Origin: Porticoccaceae bacterium
GTDB taxonomy: Bacteria > Pseudomonadota > Gammaproteobacteria > Pseudomonadales > Porticoccaceae
Direction of reading: 5' to 3'
Assembly (NCBI GenBank): GCA_002731695.1
Contig: PCCK01000012.1
Location: 38,267-96,269, forward strand
DNA: 58,003 bases
Positions within the stretch are counted from its first letter, which is position 1. Each line of letters starts with the position of its first letter. Below are positions 9,349 to 20,755 of this stretch, one piece after another. The notes below the pieces were generated by a model, which saw nothing but the letters and a program-made list of their open reading frames with translations, was not told the origin of the DNA and did not search any database. The translations under genes and the position numbers were made by a program.

Positions 9349-9816
9349 TTAAATGATACCGTTGATGTAACCCAGCTGACGCCAAGCTTCGTAGACTACG
9401 ATTGCTACGGTATTGGATAAATTTAGACTCCTGCTATTTGGGATCATCGGTATTTTGAGTAAATTTTCCTCTGGAATTTCTCGAATAACTTTCCGAGGAA
9501 GACCCCGCGTTTCAGGGCCAAACAAGAGAGCAGTGCCGGATTCATAATTGACATCTGAATAACATGTTTTCCCTTTAGTTGAGAAACCAAAAATTTTTTT
9601 TTCACTATTTAGTATTTGATACTGAGTCCAATCTGGATACACTTTTGTAGAATAGTATTCGTCATAGTCAAGACGTGCTCGACGTAACTTTTTGCTATCT
9701 AGATCAAATCCCAAAGGTTCGATTAAATGGAGCTTAAATCCCGTATTTCTGCATAGCCGCATTATGTTTCCAGTATTCGGAGGAATTTCAGGTTCATAAA
9801 GAACTATATCAAGCAT
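9349..9816 (-). CDS. trmL: tRNA (cytidine/uridine-34 2'-O)-methyltransferase TrmL
   Basis: SPOUT methyltransferase that 2'-O-methylates the wobble nucleotide of tRNA-Leu isoacceptors. The 155-residue protein shows the complete family pattern: [20 protein letters not shown] (6-23), [18 protein letters not shown] (45-54), the knot motif [10 protein letters not shown] (98-107) and the SAM loop [20 protein letters not shown]. It is the first gene of a leftward set with the flavodoxin and mnmC. Its 5' side faces a 501-base gap before the rightward tilS. Confidence 0.95.
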   Translation of the reverse strand: MLDIVLYEPEIPPNTGNIMRLCRNTGFKLHLIEPLGFDLDSKKLRRARLDYDEYYSTKVYPDWTQYQILNSEKKIFGFSTKGKTCYSDVNYESGTALLFGPETRGLPRKVIREIPEENLLKIPMIPNSRSLNLSNTVAIVVYEAWRQLGYINGII

Positions 9817-9941
9817 TTCCGATTCTTTCAGTCTTACGAGGTTCGAGAAGTGTAACCTAAATATGGGCTCGCCGTATTAGTGCTTTTGCCTCGGCCGTTG
9901 GAGGAAGCGAAACTGATTTCTTGCGCCATCACTTATTTCGT

Positions 9942-10097
9942 ATGAAAGTAAATAGCTATGGCGGATCCAGCACAGTATTCAAGCAGTTTTTGAACCTTGA
10001 CGCTGCGGGTTATGTAAGATCCATAGCAGATGAACTAAGGCAAATTATTTTTAAAGCGCAGTTAGCTGGGTTGAGTTTTGGTACGTTTTCTTTTTGA
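9942..10097 (+). CDS. Possible small protein of 51 residues, unknown
   Basis: The frame is open from the stop at 9858-9860 to TGA 10095-10097. Starts could be ATG 9942 or TTG 9921; neither has a recognisable ribosome site. The peptide from the ATG has a helix-like middle (LDAAGYVRSIADELRQII) and matches no family I know. It may be a gene remnant, a small protein or chance. It lies in the trmL-tilS gap on the tilS strand. Confidence 0.22.
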   Translation: MKVNSYGGSSTVFKQFLNLDAAGYVRSIADELRQIIFKAQLAGLSFGTFSF

Positions 10098-10141
10098 GGT
10101 TATTTCCGAGCTCTACCGATTAAGAGTTGGCGTAATCTGAA

Positions 10142-10164
10142 TAGAAATTATCGATTAATTTCTA
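10142..10164. repeat. Perfect 9-bp inverted repeat with 5-base centre
   Basis: TAGAAATTA (10142-10150), TCGAT, TAATTTCTA (10156-10164). The size and AT-rich arms resemble a dimeric repressor operator more than a terminator, since there is no GC-rich stem or T-run. It lies 154 bases before tilS. Function is inferred only. Confidence 0.5.
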
Positions 10165-10317
10165 CCGATAGACAATCAGCTGTAACCTTACTGCCTGTTC
10201 ATAGTGTGCCAAAAGTGGTTTTTCGGTAACATGACGTGTGTCAATTAGCTGGATAAGGATTTATGCAAATGTACTTTTCGATGTGCTTGGGAGAGATCTT
10301 TTGTACTCTAGTAGGCT

Positions 10318-11658
10318 ATGCAGGAATTTGAGCTGAAGTTGTTCGAGCTTTTTGCTGAAGTAGAAAAATATTTAAGCAAAAAAGGACGAATACTAATTGG
10401 GTTTAGTGGTGGTCTCGACTCCACTGTTCTCCTTACGCTTGCTTGCGAATATTTCACAACAAAAAAAGTACTTGCCGTTCATGTAAACCATGGATTATCT
10501 TCAAATTCAAAAGATTGGCAGAGATTTGTTGTTGAGTATTGTAAACGGTTGTCAGTTGATTATTCGCTTCAACACGTTGAGATAATTGACTCAGCTAATC
10601 AGGAGGCAAAAGCACGAGAGGCTCGTTTTGATGTGTTTTCTAAGTTGATAAAAAAAGGAGATGCATTGCTGCTTGGACATCATTTAGATGATCAGATTGA
10701 GACTGTGTTTTATCGGTTGCTCAGGGGATCCGGTAGCTTAGGATTATCTGGGATCCCATTAGATCGTAACTTCCGAGAAGGTAGGCTTTTCCGGCCACTT
10801 ATAACACTAACACGAACTTGTATATTAGAAATCGCCAAATCTAGAGGTCTAAATTGGATCGAGGATGAAACTAACAGTGAGAATCGCTTTGACAGGAATT
10901 ATCTGCGTAACTGTATTATACCGCACATAAACGCTCGATGGCCAAACTATCAGAAGCGGATAAACACAACGATTAAATTGAATAAAGATGCACAGATGCT
11001 CGCCCAATCTATTTTTAAGGATGATTTGGACAATTTAGATTTACGAGATGAGAGAGGCGGTCTATCCATCAATTTAAAGAAGCTAAAGACTTTGGCGAGG
11101 TCTCGACAAGGCAATGTAATCCGTTATTTGCCGACATTGCTGGGGTATTCGCCTACGAATTATAATGTTCACAACGAGTTTTTTTCCTCGTTTCTGCAAG
11201 CGCGGATAGATGGATCTCCATTTTTAACGTGTTGTGGGTACCAATTTAGGCGATTTCGTAACAAGGTTTATGTTTTGCATAAAAATCTTTATGAGATAAA
11301 GGCTTCTAACTTTCCGATTACCTGGGATATATCTTGCAGCCTAGTCCTTCCCGATGGATCAATGCTTAAAGCGGTTGAAGTTGATTCGGGAGGATTGCAA
11401 TTGCCCCAAACTATGAGCTTTGATGTTGATGTTAAGCGCGGTGGTGAGAGGTGTCGCCCATCGGGGAGGGGGAGAACCCAGACACTAAAAAAATTGTTTC
11501 AAGAGTACTCACTTGAGCCATGGTGGCGAAGTCATATACCTCTGTTGTATTGTCGGGGTTTGCTGGTGGCTGTTGGAGATCTCTGGATCTGTAATGGTTG
11601 GAATGCGCACTCCGGAGAACGCGGGTTGAAAATAATGTGGAAACATAACTCCGTGTAG
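10318..11658 (+). CDS. tilS: tRNA(Ile)-lysidine synthetase TilS
   Basis: ATP-dependent enzyme that adds lysine to C34 of tRNA-Ile(CAU), so that it reads AUA. The 446-residue protein has the PP-loop LIGFSGGLDSTVLL with SGGLDS at 30-35, then AVHVNHGLS, GHHLDDQIETVFYRLLRGSG, and the family motif NWIEDETNSENRFDRNYLRN. The C-terminal part has GGERCRPSGRGRTQTLKKLFQE, the TilS C-terminal domain. It is the first gene of the long rightward run ending with nlpD. The spacing to pyrG is 111 bases. Confidence 0.96.
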   Translation: MQEFELKLFELFAEVEKYLSKKGRILIGFSGGLDSTVLLTLACEYFTTKKVLAVHVNHGLSSNSKDWQRFVVEYCKRLSVDYSLQHVEIIDSANQEAKAREARFDVFSKLIKKGDALLLGHHLDDQIETVFYRLLRGSGSLGLSGIPLDRNFREGRLFRPLITLTRTCILEIAKSRGLNWIEDETNSENRFDRNYLRNCIIPHINARWPNYQKRINTTIKLNKDAQMLAQSIFKDDLDNLDLRDERGGLSINLKKLKTLARSRQGNVIRYLPTLLGYSPTNYNVHNEFFSSFLQARIDGSPFLTCCGYQFRRFRNKVYVLHKNLYEIKASNFPITWDISCSLVLPDGSMLKAVEVDSGGLQLPQTMSFDVDVKRGGERCRPSGRGRTQTLKKLFQEYSLEPWWRSHIPLLYCRGLLVAVGDLWICNGWNAHSGERGLKIMWKHNSV

Positions 11659-11766
11659 ATACATATTGGTAATTCTGCTACTCTTTTTTCTTTTTGCGTT
11701 GAGTTTAGATTACGTAGTCTTTTCGAGTCTTACTTGTGCGGCAAATCTAATTTTTGATCCGAGTAA

Positions 11767-14258
<2,492 letters not shown>

Positions 14259-14288
14259 GTTTGGGACAGATTAAGGAGTAAAGTCAGT

Positions 14289-15581
14289 ATGTCTGTAATA
14301 ACAGATGTCCGCGCATTCGAAGTCTTGGATTCACGCGGAAACCCAACAGTGATGGTTGAGGTGGAACTTAGTTGTGGAGTCATTTCCTCCGCAATGGCAC
14401 CATCTGGTGCCTCGACAGGATCGCGGGAGGCAATAGAACTTCGAGACCATGATAAAAATCGTTACATGGGAAAAGGAGTATTGACCGCCGTTGCCAACGT
14501 GAACAATCGAATAAAGGATACATTAGTTGGTTTAGATCCCACTGCGCAATTAGATGCAGATAATATGATGATAGAGTTGGATGGTAGTAAAGATAAGAGT
14601 TTATTAGGTGCGAATGCAATATTGTCGGTTTCGCTGGCTGTTGCTAAAGCCGCATCTGTGCGTAAAGGTGTTCCCTTGTACTCACATATCAGTGATTTAA
14701 ATGGCACCCCGGGTCACTATACTATGCCTTTACCTATGATGAATATTTTGAATGGAGGTGAGCATGCTAATAACAATGTTGATATACAAGAATTTATGGT
14801 ACAACCTATTCAAGCTGGATCTTTTGCTCGAGCTTTGCAAACGGGTGTGGAAATTTTCCATGCTCTCAAAAGAGTGTTGATCTCTTCGGGCTTAAATACT
14901 GCTGTCGGAGATGAGGGTGGCTTTGCTCCCGACTTAAATTCCAATTCGCATGCGCTTTCTATGATCTCCGAGGCAGTAGCTCAGGCAGGCTATTGTTTAG
15001 GCACTGATGTAACTCTAGCACTCGATTGTGCTGCTAGCGAATTTTACCGATCGGGCTTCTATGACCTAAAGGGAGAGGGTAAGCGATTTAGCTCGAACGG
15101 ATTTACCGATTTTTTAGGAGAATTATGTGACCAATATCCTATCACCTCTATTGAGGATGGACAAGATGAGTCTGATTGGATTGGATGGAAATACCATACA
15201 GATCAATTGGGTAAAAAAATCCAATTAGTTGGCGATGATTTGTTTGTTACTAACACTGAGATTCTTCAGCGTGGAATAGATAATGGTATAGGAAATTCAA
15301 TCTTAATTAAATTTAATCAGATTGGCACCCTTAGCGAGACATTGAATGCCATTTCGATGGCGAAAAAGGCTGGCTACGGGGTAATAATTTCTCATCGTTC
15401 AGGAGAAACAGAGGATACAACTATAGCTGACTTAGCAGTAGGCACGGCGGCCGGGCAGATTAAAACTGGGTCGTTATGCCGATCGGATCGTGTGGCGAAA
15501 TATAATCGCCTTCTGCGCATCGAAGCTGAGCTTGGAAGCGAAAATGCTCCATACTACGGGTGCCTTGGTTTCCAGCCTTGA
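14289..15581 (+). CDS. eno: Enolase
   Basis: Converts 2-phosphoglycerate to phosphoenolpyruvate; also a degradosome partner in E. coli. The 430-residue protein carries [25 protein letters not shown], the metal/active-site segments [42 protein letters not shown] with the catalytic Lys, and [11 protein letters not shown]. An AAGGAG ribosome site lies about ten bases before the ATG. Only 30 bases separate it from kdsA. Confidence 0.98.
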   Translation: MSVITDVRAFEVLDSRGNPTVMVEVELSCGVISSAMAPSGASTGSREAIELRDHDKNRYMGKGVLTAVANVNNRIKDTLVGLDPTAQLDADNMMIELDGSKDKSLLGANAILSVSLAVAKAASVRKGVPLYSHISDLNGTPGHYTMPLPMMNILNGGEHANNNVDIQEFMVQPIQAGSFARALQTGVEIFHALKRVLISSGLNTAVGDEGGFAPDLNSNSHALSMISEAVAQAGYCLGTDVTLALDCAASEFYRSGFYDLKGEGKRFSSNGFTDFLGELCDQYPITSIEDGQDESDWIGWKYHTDQLGKKIQLVGDDLFVTNTEILQRGIDNGIGNSILIKFNQIGTLSETLNAISMAKKAGYGVIISHRSGETEDTTIADLAVGTAAGQIKTGSLCRSDRVAKYNRLLRIEAELGSENAPYYGCLGFQP

Positions 15582-15615
15582 TTTTCAGTCTTTCTAAGAC
15601 AGAGCGAGATTTAGA

Positions 15616-15921
15616 ATGTTGTTAAAGTTGATTTTTGTTATTTTAATGATTATGTTTTTATCGCTTCAAGCTGAGTTATGGTTCGGAGATGGGAGTCTTG
15701 CTCATAAGACAGAGTTGGAAAACTTGTTAACAAAGCAAAGCGAGGAAAATAAGCGCCTTAAAGAAAAAAATGAAGACCTAATTAAGAAAATTTCAAGTTT
15801 GAAAGACAGTTCTAGCAGCATTGAAGAAATAGCTCGAGAAGATTTAGGCATGGTCAGAAATAATGAGGTTTTCTATTTGGTCACTGAAGACGAGGGTGAA
15901 CAAAATGATGATAGTCCATAA
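15616..15921 (+). CDS. ftsB: Cell division protein FtsB
   Basis: Small bitopic divisome protein that forms the FtsQLB complex. The 101 residues consist of one membrane segment (about 3-19), a coiled coil of Lys/Glu/Leu repeats (about 29-66), and the conserved SSIEEIAREDLGMVRNNEVFY, where family members have IEExAR..LGM...GE.F. Position between eno and ispD is the classical one. It ends 23 bases before ispD. Confidence 0.94.
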   Translation: MLLKLIFVILMIMFLSLQAELWFGDGSLAHKTELENLLTKQSEENKRLKEKNEDLIKKISSLKDSSSSIEEIAREDLGMVRNNEVFYLVTEDEGEQNDDSP

Positions 15922-15944
15922 ATGGATTATCAAGATAACCCATC

Positions 15945-16658
15945 TTGGGTAAAGCGCGTAGTTGGTTAATTGTGCCCGCCGGGGGTGTTGGCAGTCGTTT
16001 TTCGCCAAAATTGCCTAAGCAATTTTTCCCACTCGGACAATCTACCGTCGCCCAACATTGCCTATCGAGATTGGTAAAAGTGCCTGAGATAGAGCGCTTA
16101 GTTGTACCATGTAAAGTTCGAGATAAGTGTTGGTCTTCGGTACCAGCAATAACAAATGATCGGGTTGAATTGGTCGAGGGCGGAATCGATCGCGCAGAGT
16201 CTGTACTTAATGGTTTGTCAGCGTTGACTCACGACGCAATTTTTAGTGACTGGGTTCTGGTACATGATATTGTCCGACCCTGTGTTACTCTTGGCTCGAT
16301 TATGAAGTTGCGGGAAAGTGTTAACAAACATCCCATAGGCGGAATCTTGGTTTCACCAATCAATGAGACGGTCAAATTGATTACAGAGCATGGTCAGATT
16401 AAAAGTACGATAGATCGTCGGATTTGCAGACTTGCACAAACACCGCAAATGTTTCGTTACGGTGAGTTGGTGAAGGCCATGGAGCATGCGTTCAAAAATG
16501 GTCAGTTTTTGACGGACGAATCTTCCGCCTTAGAGCGGTTGGGTAAGGAGGTAAAGATAGTTGAGGGTAGGGCTGATAATATAAAGATTACTCGTCCGGA
16601 AGATTTGATACTTGCCAATACAATCCTCGAAGAACAAGAGAAATCTGAATGCGAATAG
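15945..16658 (+). CDS. ispD: 2-C-methyl-D-erythritol 4-phosphate cytidylyltransferase IspD
   Basis: Third step of the MEP isoprenoid pathway. The 237 residues show the nucleotide-binding [26 protein letters not shown] (usual VHDxARPCV), [13 protein letters not shown] and [10 protein letters not shown]. The start is unusual: no ATG fits, and TTG 15945 is the first start after an in-frame stop at 15936, leaving only nine residues before the binding loop. No strong ribosome site is visible, so expression may depend on coupling to ftsB. It overlaps ispF by ten bases. Confidence 0.95.
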   Translation: MGKARSWLIVPAGGVGSRFSPKLPKQFFPLGQSTVAQHCLSRLVKVPEIERLVVPCKVRDKCWSSVPAITNDRVELVEGGIDRAESVLNGLSALTHDAIFSDWVLVHDIVRPCVTLGSIMKLRESVNKHPIGGILVSPINETVKLITEHGQIKSTIDRRICRLAQTPQMFRYGELVKAMEHAFKNGQFLTDESSALERLGKEVKIVEGRADNIKITRPEDLILANTILEEQEKSECE

Positions 16659-17125
16659 GCCATGGTTATGACGTCCACGCTTTTTCTTCAGGAGTTGGAT
16701 TTTCTCTGGGAGGTGTCCATATTCCATGTGAGATGGCTTTGCTAGCTCATTCAGATGGCGATGTGGTTATTCATGCACTTATGGACGCGATCCTCGGCGC
16801 GTTGAGTTTGGGTGATATCGGCGCCCACTTTCCGGACAGTGATCCAGAATATTTTGGCATTGACAGTCGAAACTTACTTCGACGGGTTGTAATTATGATG
16901 AGGGAGAAAAGCTACCGACTCGTTAATGCAGATGTGACCATCGTTACACAAAGGCCTAAAATGGCACCTTATATAAAACGGATGTGTGCAAATTTAGGTC
17001 AAGACATTGGAGTTTTATCGGATTGCATAAATGTTAAGGCCACAACCACTGAGACGTTAGGATTCATAGGTCGGATTGAGGGTATAGCATGCCATGCTGT
17101 GGTTCTTCTAGAACCCTCATCGTGA
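16649..17125 (+). CDS. ispF: 2-C-methyl-D-erythritol 2,4-cyclodiphosphate synthase IspF
   Basis: Fifth step of the MEP pathway. The 158-residue protein has the zinc ligands Asp8 and His10 in GHGYDVH and His42 in [25 protein letters not shown], and [15 protein letters not shown] with EGIACHAV at the end. The ATG lies inside the last codons of ispD, and its stop overlaps the truD GTG as GTGA, so ispD-ispF-truD are probably translated together. Confidence 0.97.
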   Translation: MRIGHGYDVHAFSSGVGFSLGGVHIPCEMALLAHSDGDVVIHALMDAILGALSLGDIGAHFPDSDPEYFGIDSRNLLRRVVIMMREKSYRLVNADVTIVTQRPKMAPYIKRMCANLGQDIGVLSDCINVKATTTETLGFIGRIEGIACHAVVLLEPSS

Positions 17126-18096
17126 ATTATATTAACTTGAGAAATACTGCCCGGACTTTGTCGGATTTTAACTTTCAGTGCCTTCCTAAATTTCTTCCTT
17201 GTCTGGGAAAAGCTCGCATGAAAGCCTCTATGATGGACTTTTGTGTTGACGAAATTCTTGGCTTTGAGTTTTCTGGTTCTGGCGAACATTTAATTGTCAA
17301 TATCCGTAAATATGGGCAAAACAGTCGATGGATAGCGGCACGATTAGCGGAATTATCCGGTATAGAGGAGAAGCATGTAGGCTACTGTGGGTTGAAAGAT
17401 AGGTTTGCCGTGACATCGCAGTGGTATAGTCTCTATTTGCCGAACCGCTGTCTAAATATCGCCGATTTGAGCCATCCAGATTTTGAGGTTCTATCACTTA
17501 AGCGACACAGCAAAAAATTACGGCGAGGGATGCACGCCGGAAATTCATTTAAGATCTTAATTACTGATATATCTGCGCCTCAAGGAAAGCTCGAGCAAAG
17601 GCTGAAAATGATTAATCGCTTCGGCTTTCCCAATTATTTTGCGCAGCAGCGTTTTGGATTCAATGGTGGAAATCTTCTCGAAGCTGAGCGCCTAATTAAC
17701 TCAGCCCGTTTGAGAGGAAATTCGAAAGGACAAGGTCTCTTCCTTTCTGCCGCTCGCTCTTGGCTGTTCAACTTAGTGCTCGCTAGACACATTACGAATT
17801 ATCATGATGGGGTAGTTTTTCCATTGGATGAGACCGGACCTTTATGGGGAAGAGGGAGGAGCAAACCTAATCAAGGTGTTGCGTTAGTTGAGCGGGAGGC
17901 ACTTATTGATTGGCCGGGATGGAAGAATGCGCTGGAGCATACGGGATTGACTCAAGACCGACGTAAGTTATTTATGCACGCCGATGGGTTAAAATTCAAT
18001 TTTCTCGACAGCTGCCAATTGAAGCTCGAATTCAACTTGCCCAAGGGAGTTTATGCGACAGCATTATTGCGTGAGTTGGTGGAATTTAATCGGTAA
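17122..18096 (+). CDS. truD: tRNA pseudouridine(13) synthase TruD
   Basis: Makes pseudouridine 13 in tRNA-Glu and others. The catalytic Asp93 lies in [15 protein letters not shown], with [16 protein letters not shown] and the TruD insert region following. I chose GTG 17122 (GTGA overlap with ispF, 324 residues); an in-frame ATG at 17089 would overlap ispF by 37 bases and add 11 residues without family similarity. In relatives surE follows; here only 93 bases separate truD from pcm and surE is absent. Confidence 0.94.
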   Translation: MNYINLRNTARTLSDFNFQCLPKFLPCLGKARMKASMMDFCVDEILGFEFSGSGEHLIVNIRKYGQNSRWIAARLAELSGIEEKHVGYCGLKDRFAVTSQWYSLYLPNRCLNIADLSHPDFEVLSLKRHSKKLRRGMHAGNSFKILITDISAPQGKLEQRLKMINRFGFPNYFAQQRFGFNGGNLLEAERLINSARLRGNSKGQGLFLSAARSWLFNLVLARHITNYHDGVVFPLDETGPLWGRGRSKPNQGVALVEREALIDWPGWKNALEHTGLTQDRRKLFMHADGLKFNFLDSCQLKLEFNLPKGVYATALLRELVEFNR

Positions 18097-18189
18097 TTGA
18101 GTGCTTCCATGTGTTATATTCGGCTTCTAATAGGTCGGAGCAAAAGCCATTTTTTGATTTAGGTTCTGCTCAGACGGATGGAGATTGCC

Positions 18190-18867
18190 ATGAATTCGCT
18201 TGACTTTTCTGGTGTGGGAATGACCTCTCAGCGTACGCGTGAGAGACTAATAACAAGATTACAAGCGCAAGGTATCGATAATCCAAGGGTTCTGGATACT
18301 ATGAGAGTGACCCCGCGGCATCTTTTTTTGGACGAGGCTCTTGCGCATAGGGCATATGAAGATACGGCTCTCCCCATAGGTTTTTCTCAGACTTTATCCC
18401 AACCATATATAGTTGCTCGCATGACTGAGTTGCTTTTAGCAAGAGGATCGCTGAATAAAGTCCTTGAAATTGGGACCGGATCGGGCTACCAGACCACGAT
18501 TTTGGCACAACTCGTTAGCGAAGTTTACTCTGTTGAACGGATAAATCCATTGTTGGTAAAGGCAAAAAAAAGATTTAGAAAACTTGGAGCTAAAGGAATT
18601 AAAGTCAAGCTATCAGATGGTAGCAATGGATGGCGTGAGCATGCACCTTTCGATGGAATAATTAGTACAGCGGCCCCTCAATCGGTGCCAACCGAACTTC
18701 TTCAGCAACTTGGGGCTGATGGAGTCTTAGTAATACCCATTGGCGCAATCAACAAGCAAGTGCTGCGTCTAATAAAACGGGTTGGAGATACGGAACAGTT
18801 CGATGAGGAGGCCATTGAAACAGTAAGGTTTGTGCCGCTTTTGGGTGGGTTGACATATACAGACTGA
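18190..18867 (+). CDS. pcm: Protein-L-isoaspartate O-methyltransferase Pcm
   Basis: SAM enzyme that repairs damaged isoaspartyl residues. Motifs include [18 protein letters not shown], the [12 protein letters not shown] segment and the SAM loop [11 protein letters not shown]. Start choice: ATG 18190 has GGAG six bases before it and gives 225 residues. ATG 18178 would add four, and ATG 18220 ([10 protein letters not shown]) matches the N-terminus of many homologues. It precedes the DUF368 gene by 16 bases. Confidence 0.95.
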   Translation: MNSLDFSGVGMTSQRTRERLITRLQAQGIDNPRVLDTMRVTPRHLFLDEALAHRAYEDTALPIGFSQTLSQPYIVARMTELLLARGSLNKVLEIGTGSGYQTTILAQLVSEVYSVERINPLLVKAKKRFRKLGAKGIKVKLSDGSNGWREHAPFDGIISTAAPQSVPTELLQQLGADGVLVIPIGAINKQVLRLIKRVGDTEQFDEEAIETVRFVPLLGGLTYTD

Positions 18868-18883
18868 CTAATTCGGAAATGCA

Positions 18884-19804
18884 ATGAGAAATAGTTTCCC
18901 CACATTGTTCTTAAAGGGAATGGCGATGGGAGCTGCGGATATGATTCCGGGGGTGTCTGGGGGCACGATTGCCCTAATAACCGGAATCTACAATGAGCTC
19001 GTAAACAGCATAAGATCTATTGACTATAGAGCAATGAGATTACTCCTCATTGGCGACATATCAGCTGCTTGGAGTCATATAAATGGTACGTTTCTCTCGA
19101 CTGTGTTAGCTGGTATTTTGACAAGTATTATTATGCTTGCAAGAATTATTGAGTATATTATGAAGATATACGGATTGTTAATGTGGTCTTTTTTTAGTGG
19201 CATTATTGTGGCCTCGGTGATAATTCTTTTTCAACGGTATCGGGTGGTACATTTGTACCAAATTTGCTACGTCTGTCTTGGTATAATCTCCGCTGTCGTT
19301 ATATCAAGCTTTCCTACTTTGAATTTCAGCGCTAATTATGCGGTTATTTTTCTTGCTGGAGCCATAGCTTTTTGTGCAATGATTCTTCCTGGTATCTCGG
19401 GAACCCTCCTTCTGGTTGCAATGGGGGTTTATCCGACAGTAATCTCCGCTGTGGCGCATTTTCACTGGGACATTTTAATATTTTTCTCGTTTGGGGGTTT
19501 TGTAGGACTATCAACCTTTAGTAGAGTACTTTCAAAGTTATTGAGGTACCATGAGAACACTTTACTTGTCACTATGTGTGGCTTTTTGATTGGAAGTTTG
19601 TACCTGGTCTGGCCTTGGAAAGATTCTTCAGAAGTTTCCTCAACCGGATTTGTCAATTTGTGGCCATCTCAATATGGGGTTCTAATCGATGCTGATCCAC
19701 ACACTAATATGTGCCTATTATTTATGGTAATAGGACTCTCTTTTGTTTTTATTCTGAATACTCTTGGTTCGAGGCAGAATCAAAACCATAGTCCGGAAGA
19801 GTAG
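18884..19804 (+). CDS. DUF368 membrane protein, probable polyprenyl-phosphate translocase
   Basis: Inner-membrane protein of 306 residues with about eight hydrophobic segments. The family marks are two related re-entrant-like motifs, GAADMIPGVSGGTIALITG (17-35) and MILPGISGTLLLVAMGVYP around residue 170. DUF368 proteins (PopT in Vibrio cholerae) are reported to return undecaprenyl phosphate across the inner membrane for reuse in wall synthesis. Here it sits between pcm and nlpD, a place often held by a YqaA-type membrane protein in relatives, and in a region with other envelope genes. The function is transferred from the family. Confidence 0.88.
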   Translation: MRNSFPTLFLKGMAMGAADMIPGVSGGTIALITGIYNELVNSIRSIDYRAMRLLLIGDISAAWSHINGTFLSTVLAGILTSIIMLARIIEYIMKIYGLLMWSFFSGIIVASVIILFQRYRVVHLYQICYVCLGIISAVVISSFPTLNFSANYAVIFLAGAIAFCAMILPGISGTLLLVAMGVYPTVISAVAHFHWDILIFFSFGGFVGLSTFSRVLSKLLRYHENTLLVTMCGFLIGSLYLVWPWKDSSEVSSTGFVNLWPSQYGVLIDADPHTNMCLLFMVIGLSFVFILNTLGSRQNQNHSPEE

Positions 19805-19805
19805 T

Positions 19806-20627
19806 TTGTTTAATCTTCGAACGAGAATTTTGTCTATTGTCGCTATAATTCTTTGCGGTTGTGCACAACAGCTTGCACCAGTTTTATCCTTGGATATTCC
19901 TGCACGTGAGACGATTACAAACCATGTCGTGCAAAAGGGAGAAACTTTATATTCAATTGCTTGGAGATATGATTTAAATGTCACCACCTTAGCAAAAAAT
20001 AATAGACTCAGTACATCTACAATTATATATCCAGGTCAAATTTTAGATATCGAAGGAGAGATTAAAGCAGTTTCTCAACAAGAAGTGAAATTGGTACAAA
20101 CTGAATTACCTGACGGTCATTTGCTTTCAGAGGAATTGTCTATTTCAAGCGGAAGGGGGAAAAACTCGAAAAAACTACTAGGGCTGCAGAAAGTCAAAAA
20201 AGAGACTACAAAGGTAGTGGGAGCGCTGAGCACAAAAAATGATAAGGCTGCCACAGGAACATCCTTGACATCTGCTGAGTATTATTGGCAGTGGCCGGTG
20301 AAGGGAAGAATCGAAGCAGAGTTCAATGTTAAAAATCTTAAAAAGGGTATTACTATAAAAACCATTGCTCGCGCTTCTGTCAGGGCGACTGCCCCCGGCA
20401 GAGTTGTTTATGCGGGGGACGGGTTGAGGGGCTATGGGCAACTGATAATTGTGAAGCATAGTGAAGTATTATTGAGTGCGTATGCTCAGAATGAAAAGAT
20501 TCTCGTTCAAGAGGGGCAAGCCATTGATAATATGGAAATAATATCAAAACTTGGATCTTCGGGTATTTTGTATTTTGAAATAAGAAAGGATGGACGGCCG
20601 GTCGATCCTTTAGATTATATAAATTAA
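19806..20627 (+). CDS. nlpD: NlpD-like lipoprotein: LysM plus degenerate LytM (M23) domain
   Basis: Envelope lipoprotein that in relatives activates a cell-separation amidase. I prefer TTG 19806: GGAAGAG lies four bases before it, and it gives a compact signal peptide MFNLRTRILSIVAIILCGC with the lipobox LCGC (Cys19). ATG 19764 would overlap DUF368 by 41 bases and make a long positive tail. The LysM domain follows (HVVQKGETLYSIAWRYDLNV, then IIYPGQILDI). The C-terminal M23 fold lacks the zinc ligands: KGITIKT replaces the His/Asp site and SAYAQN replaces SAYAHN, so it should be non-enzymatic. rpoS, its usual neighbour, is absent. Confidence 0.9.
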   Translation: MFNLRTRILSIVAIILCGCAQQLAPVLSLDIPARETITNHVVQKGETLYSIAWRYDLNVTTLAKNNRLSTSTIIYPGQILDIEGEIKAVSQQEVKLVQTELPDGHLLSEELSISSGRGKNSKKLLGLQKVKKETTKVVGALSTKNDKAATGTSLTSAEYYWQWPVKGRIEAEFNVKNLKKGITIKTIARASVRATAPGRVVYAGDGLRGYGQLIIVKHSEVLLSAYAQNEKILVQEGQAIDNMEIISKLGSSGILYFEIRKDGRPVDPLDYIN

Positions 20628-20755
20628 TTAACTGAGCCATAACTGATAAAACATTATCATCCCACCGACAGATAACGCAAGAATTTGTCATGTGATCGGG
20701 ATCTGTTTTTTGATACCATTAGCTTTTTTTTACCCTGATCCAGATAGGAAATTTT

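Larger units (their letters stand above)
9817..10317. other. 501-base divergent gap between trmL and tilS
   Basis: This gap holds one short open frame (9861-10097, no stop for 79 codons), a 23-base perfect inverted repeat at 10142-10164, and presumably promoters for both trmL and tilS. In many gammaproteobacteria accA lies just before tilS; nothing in this gap resembles AccA. Confidence 0.6.

Noticed and set aside
20710-20736. TTGATA / TACCCT promoter pair for hppA
   Set aside because: The spacer is only 15 bases and the -10 match is poor; mentioned in the hppA entry but not listed as a feature.
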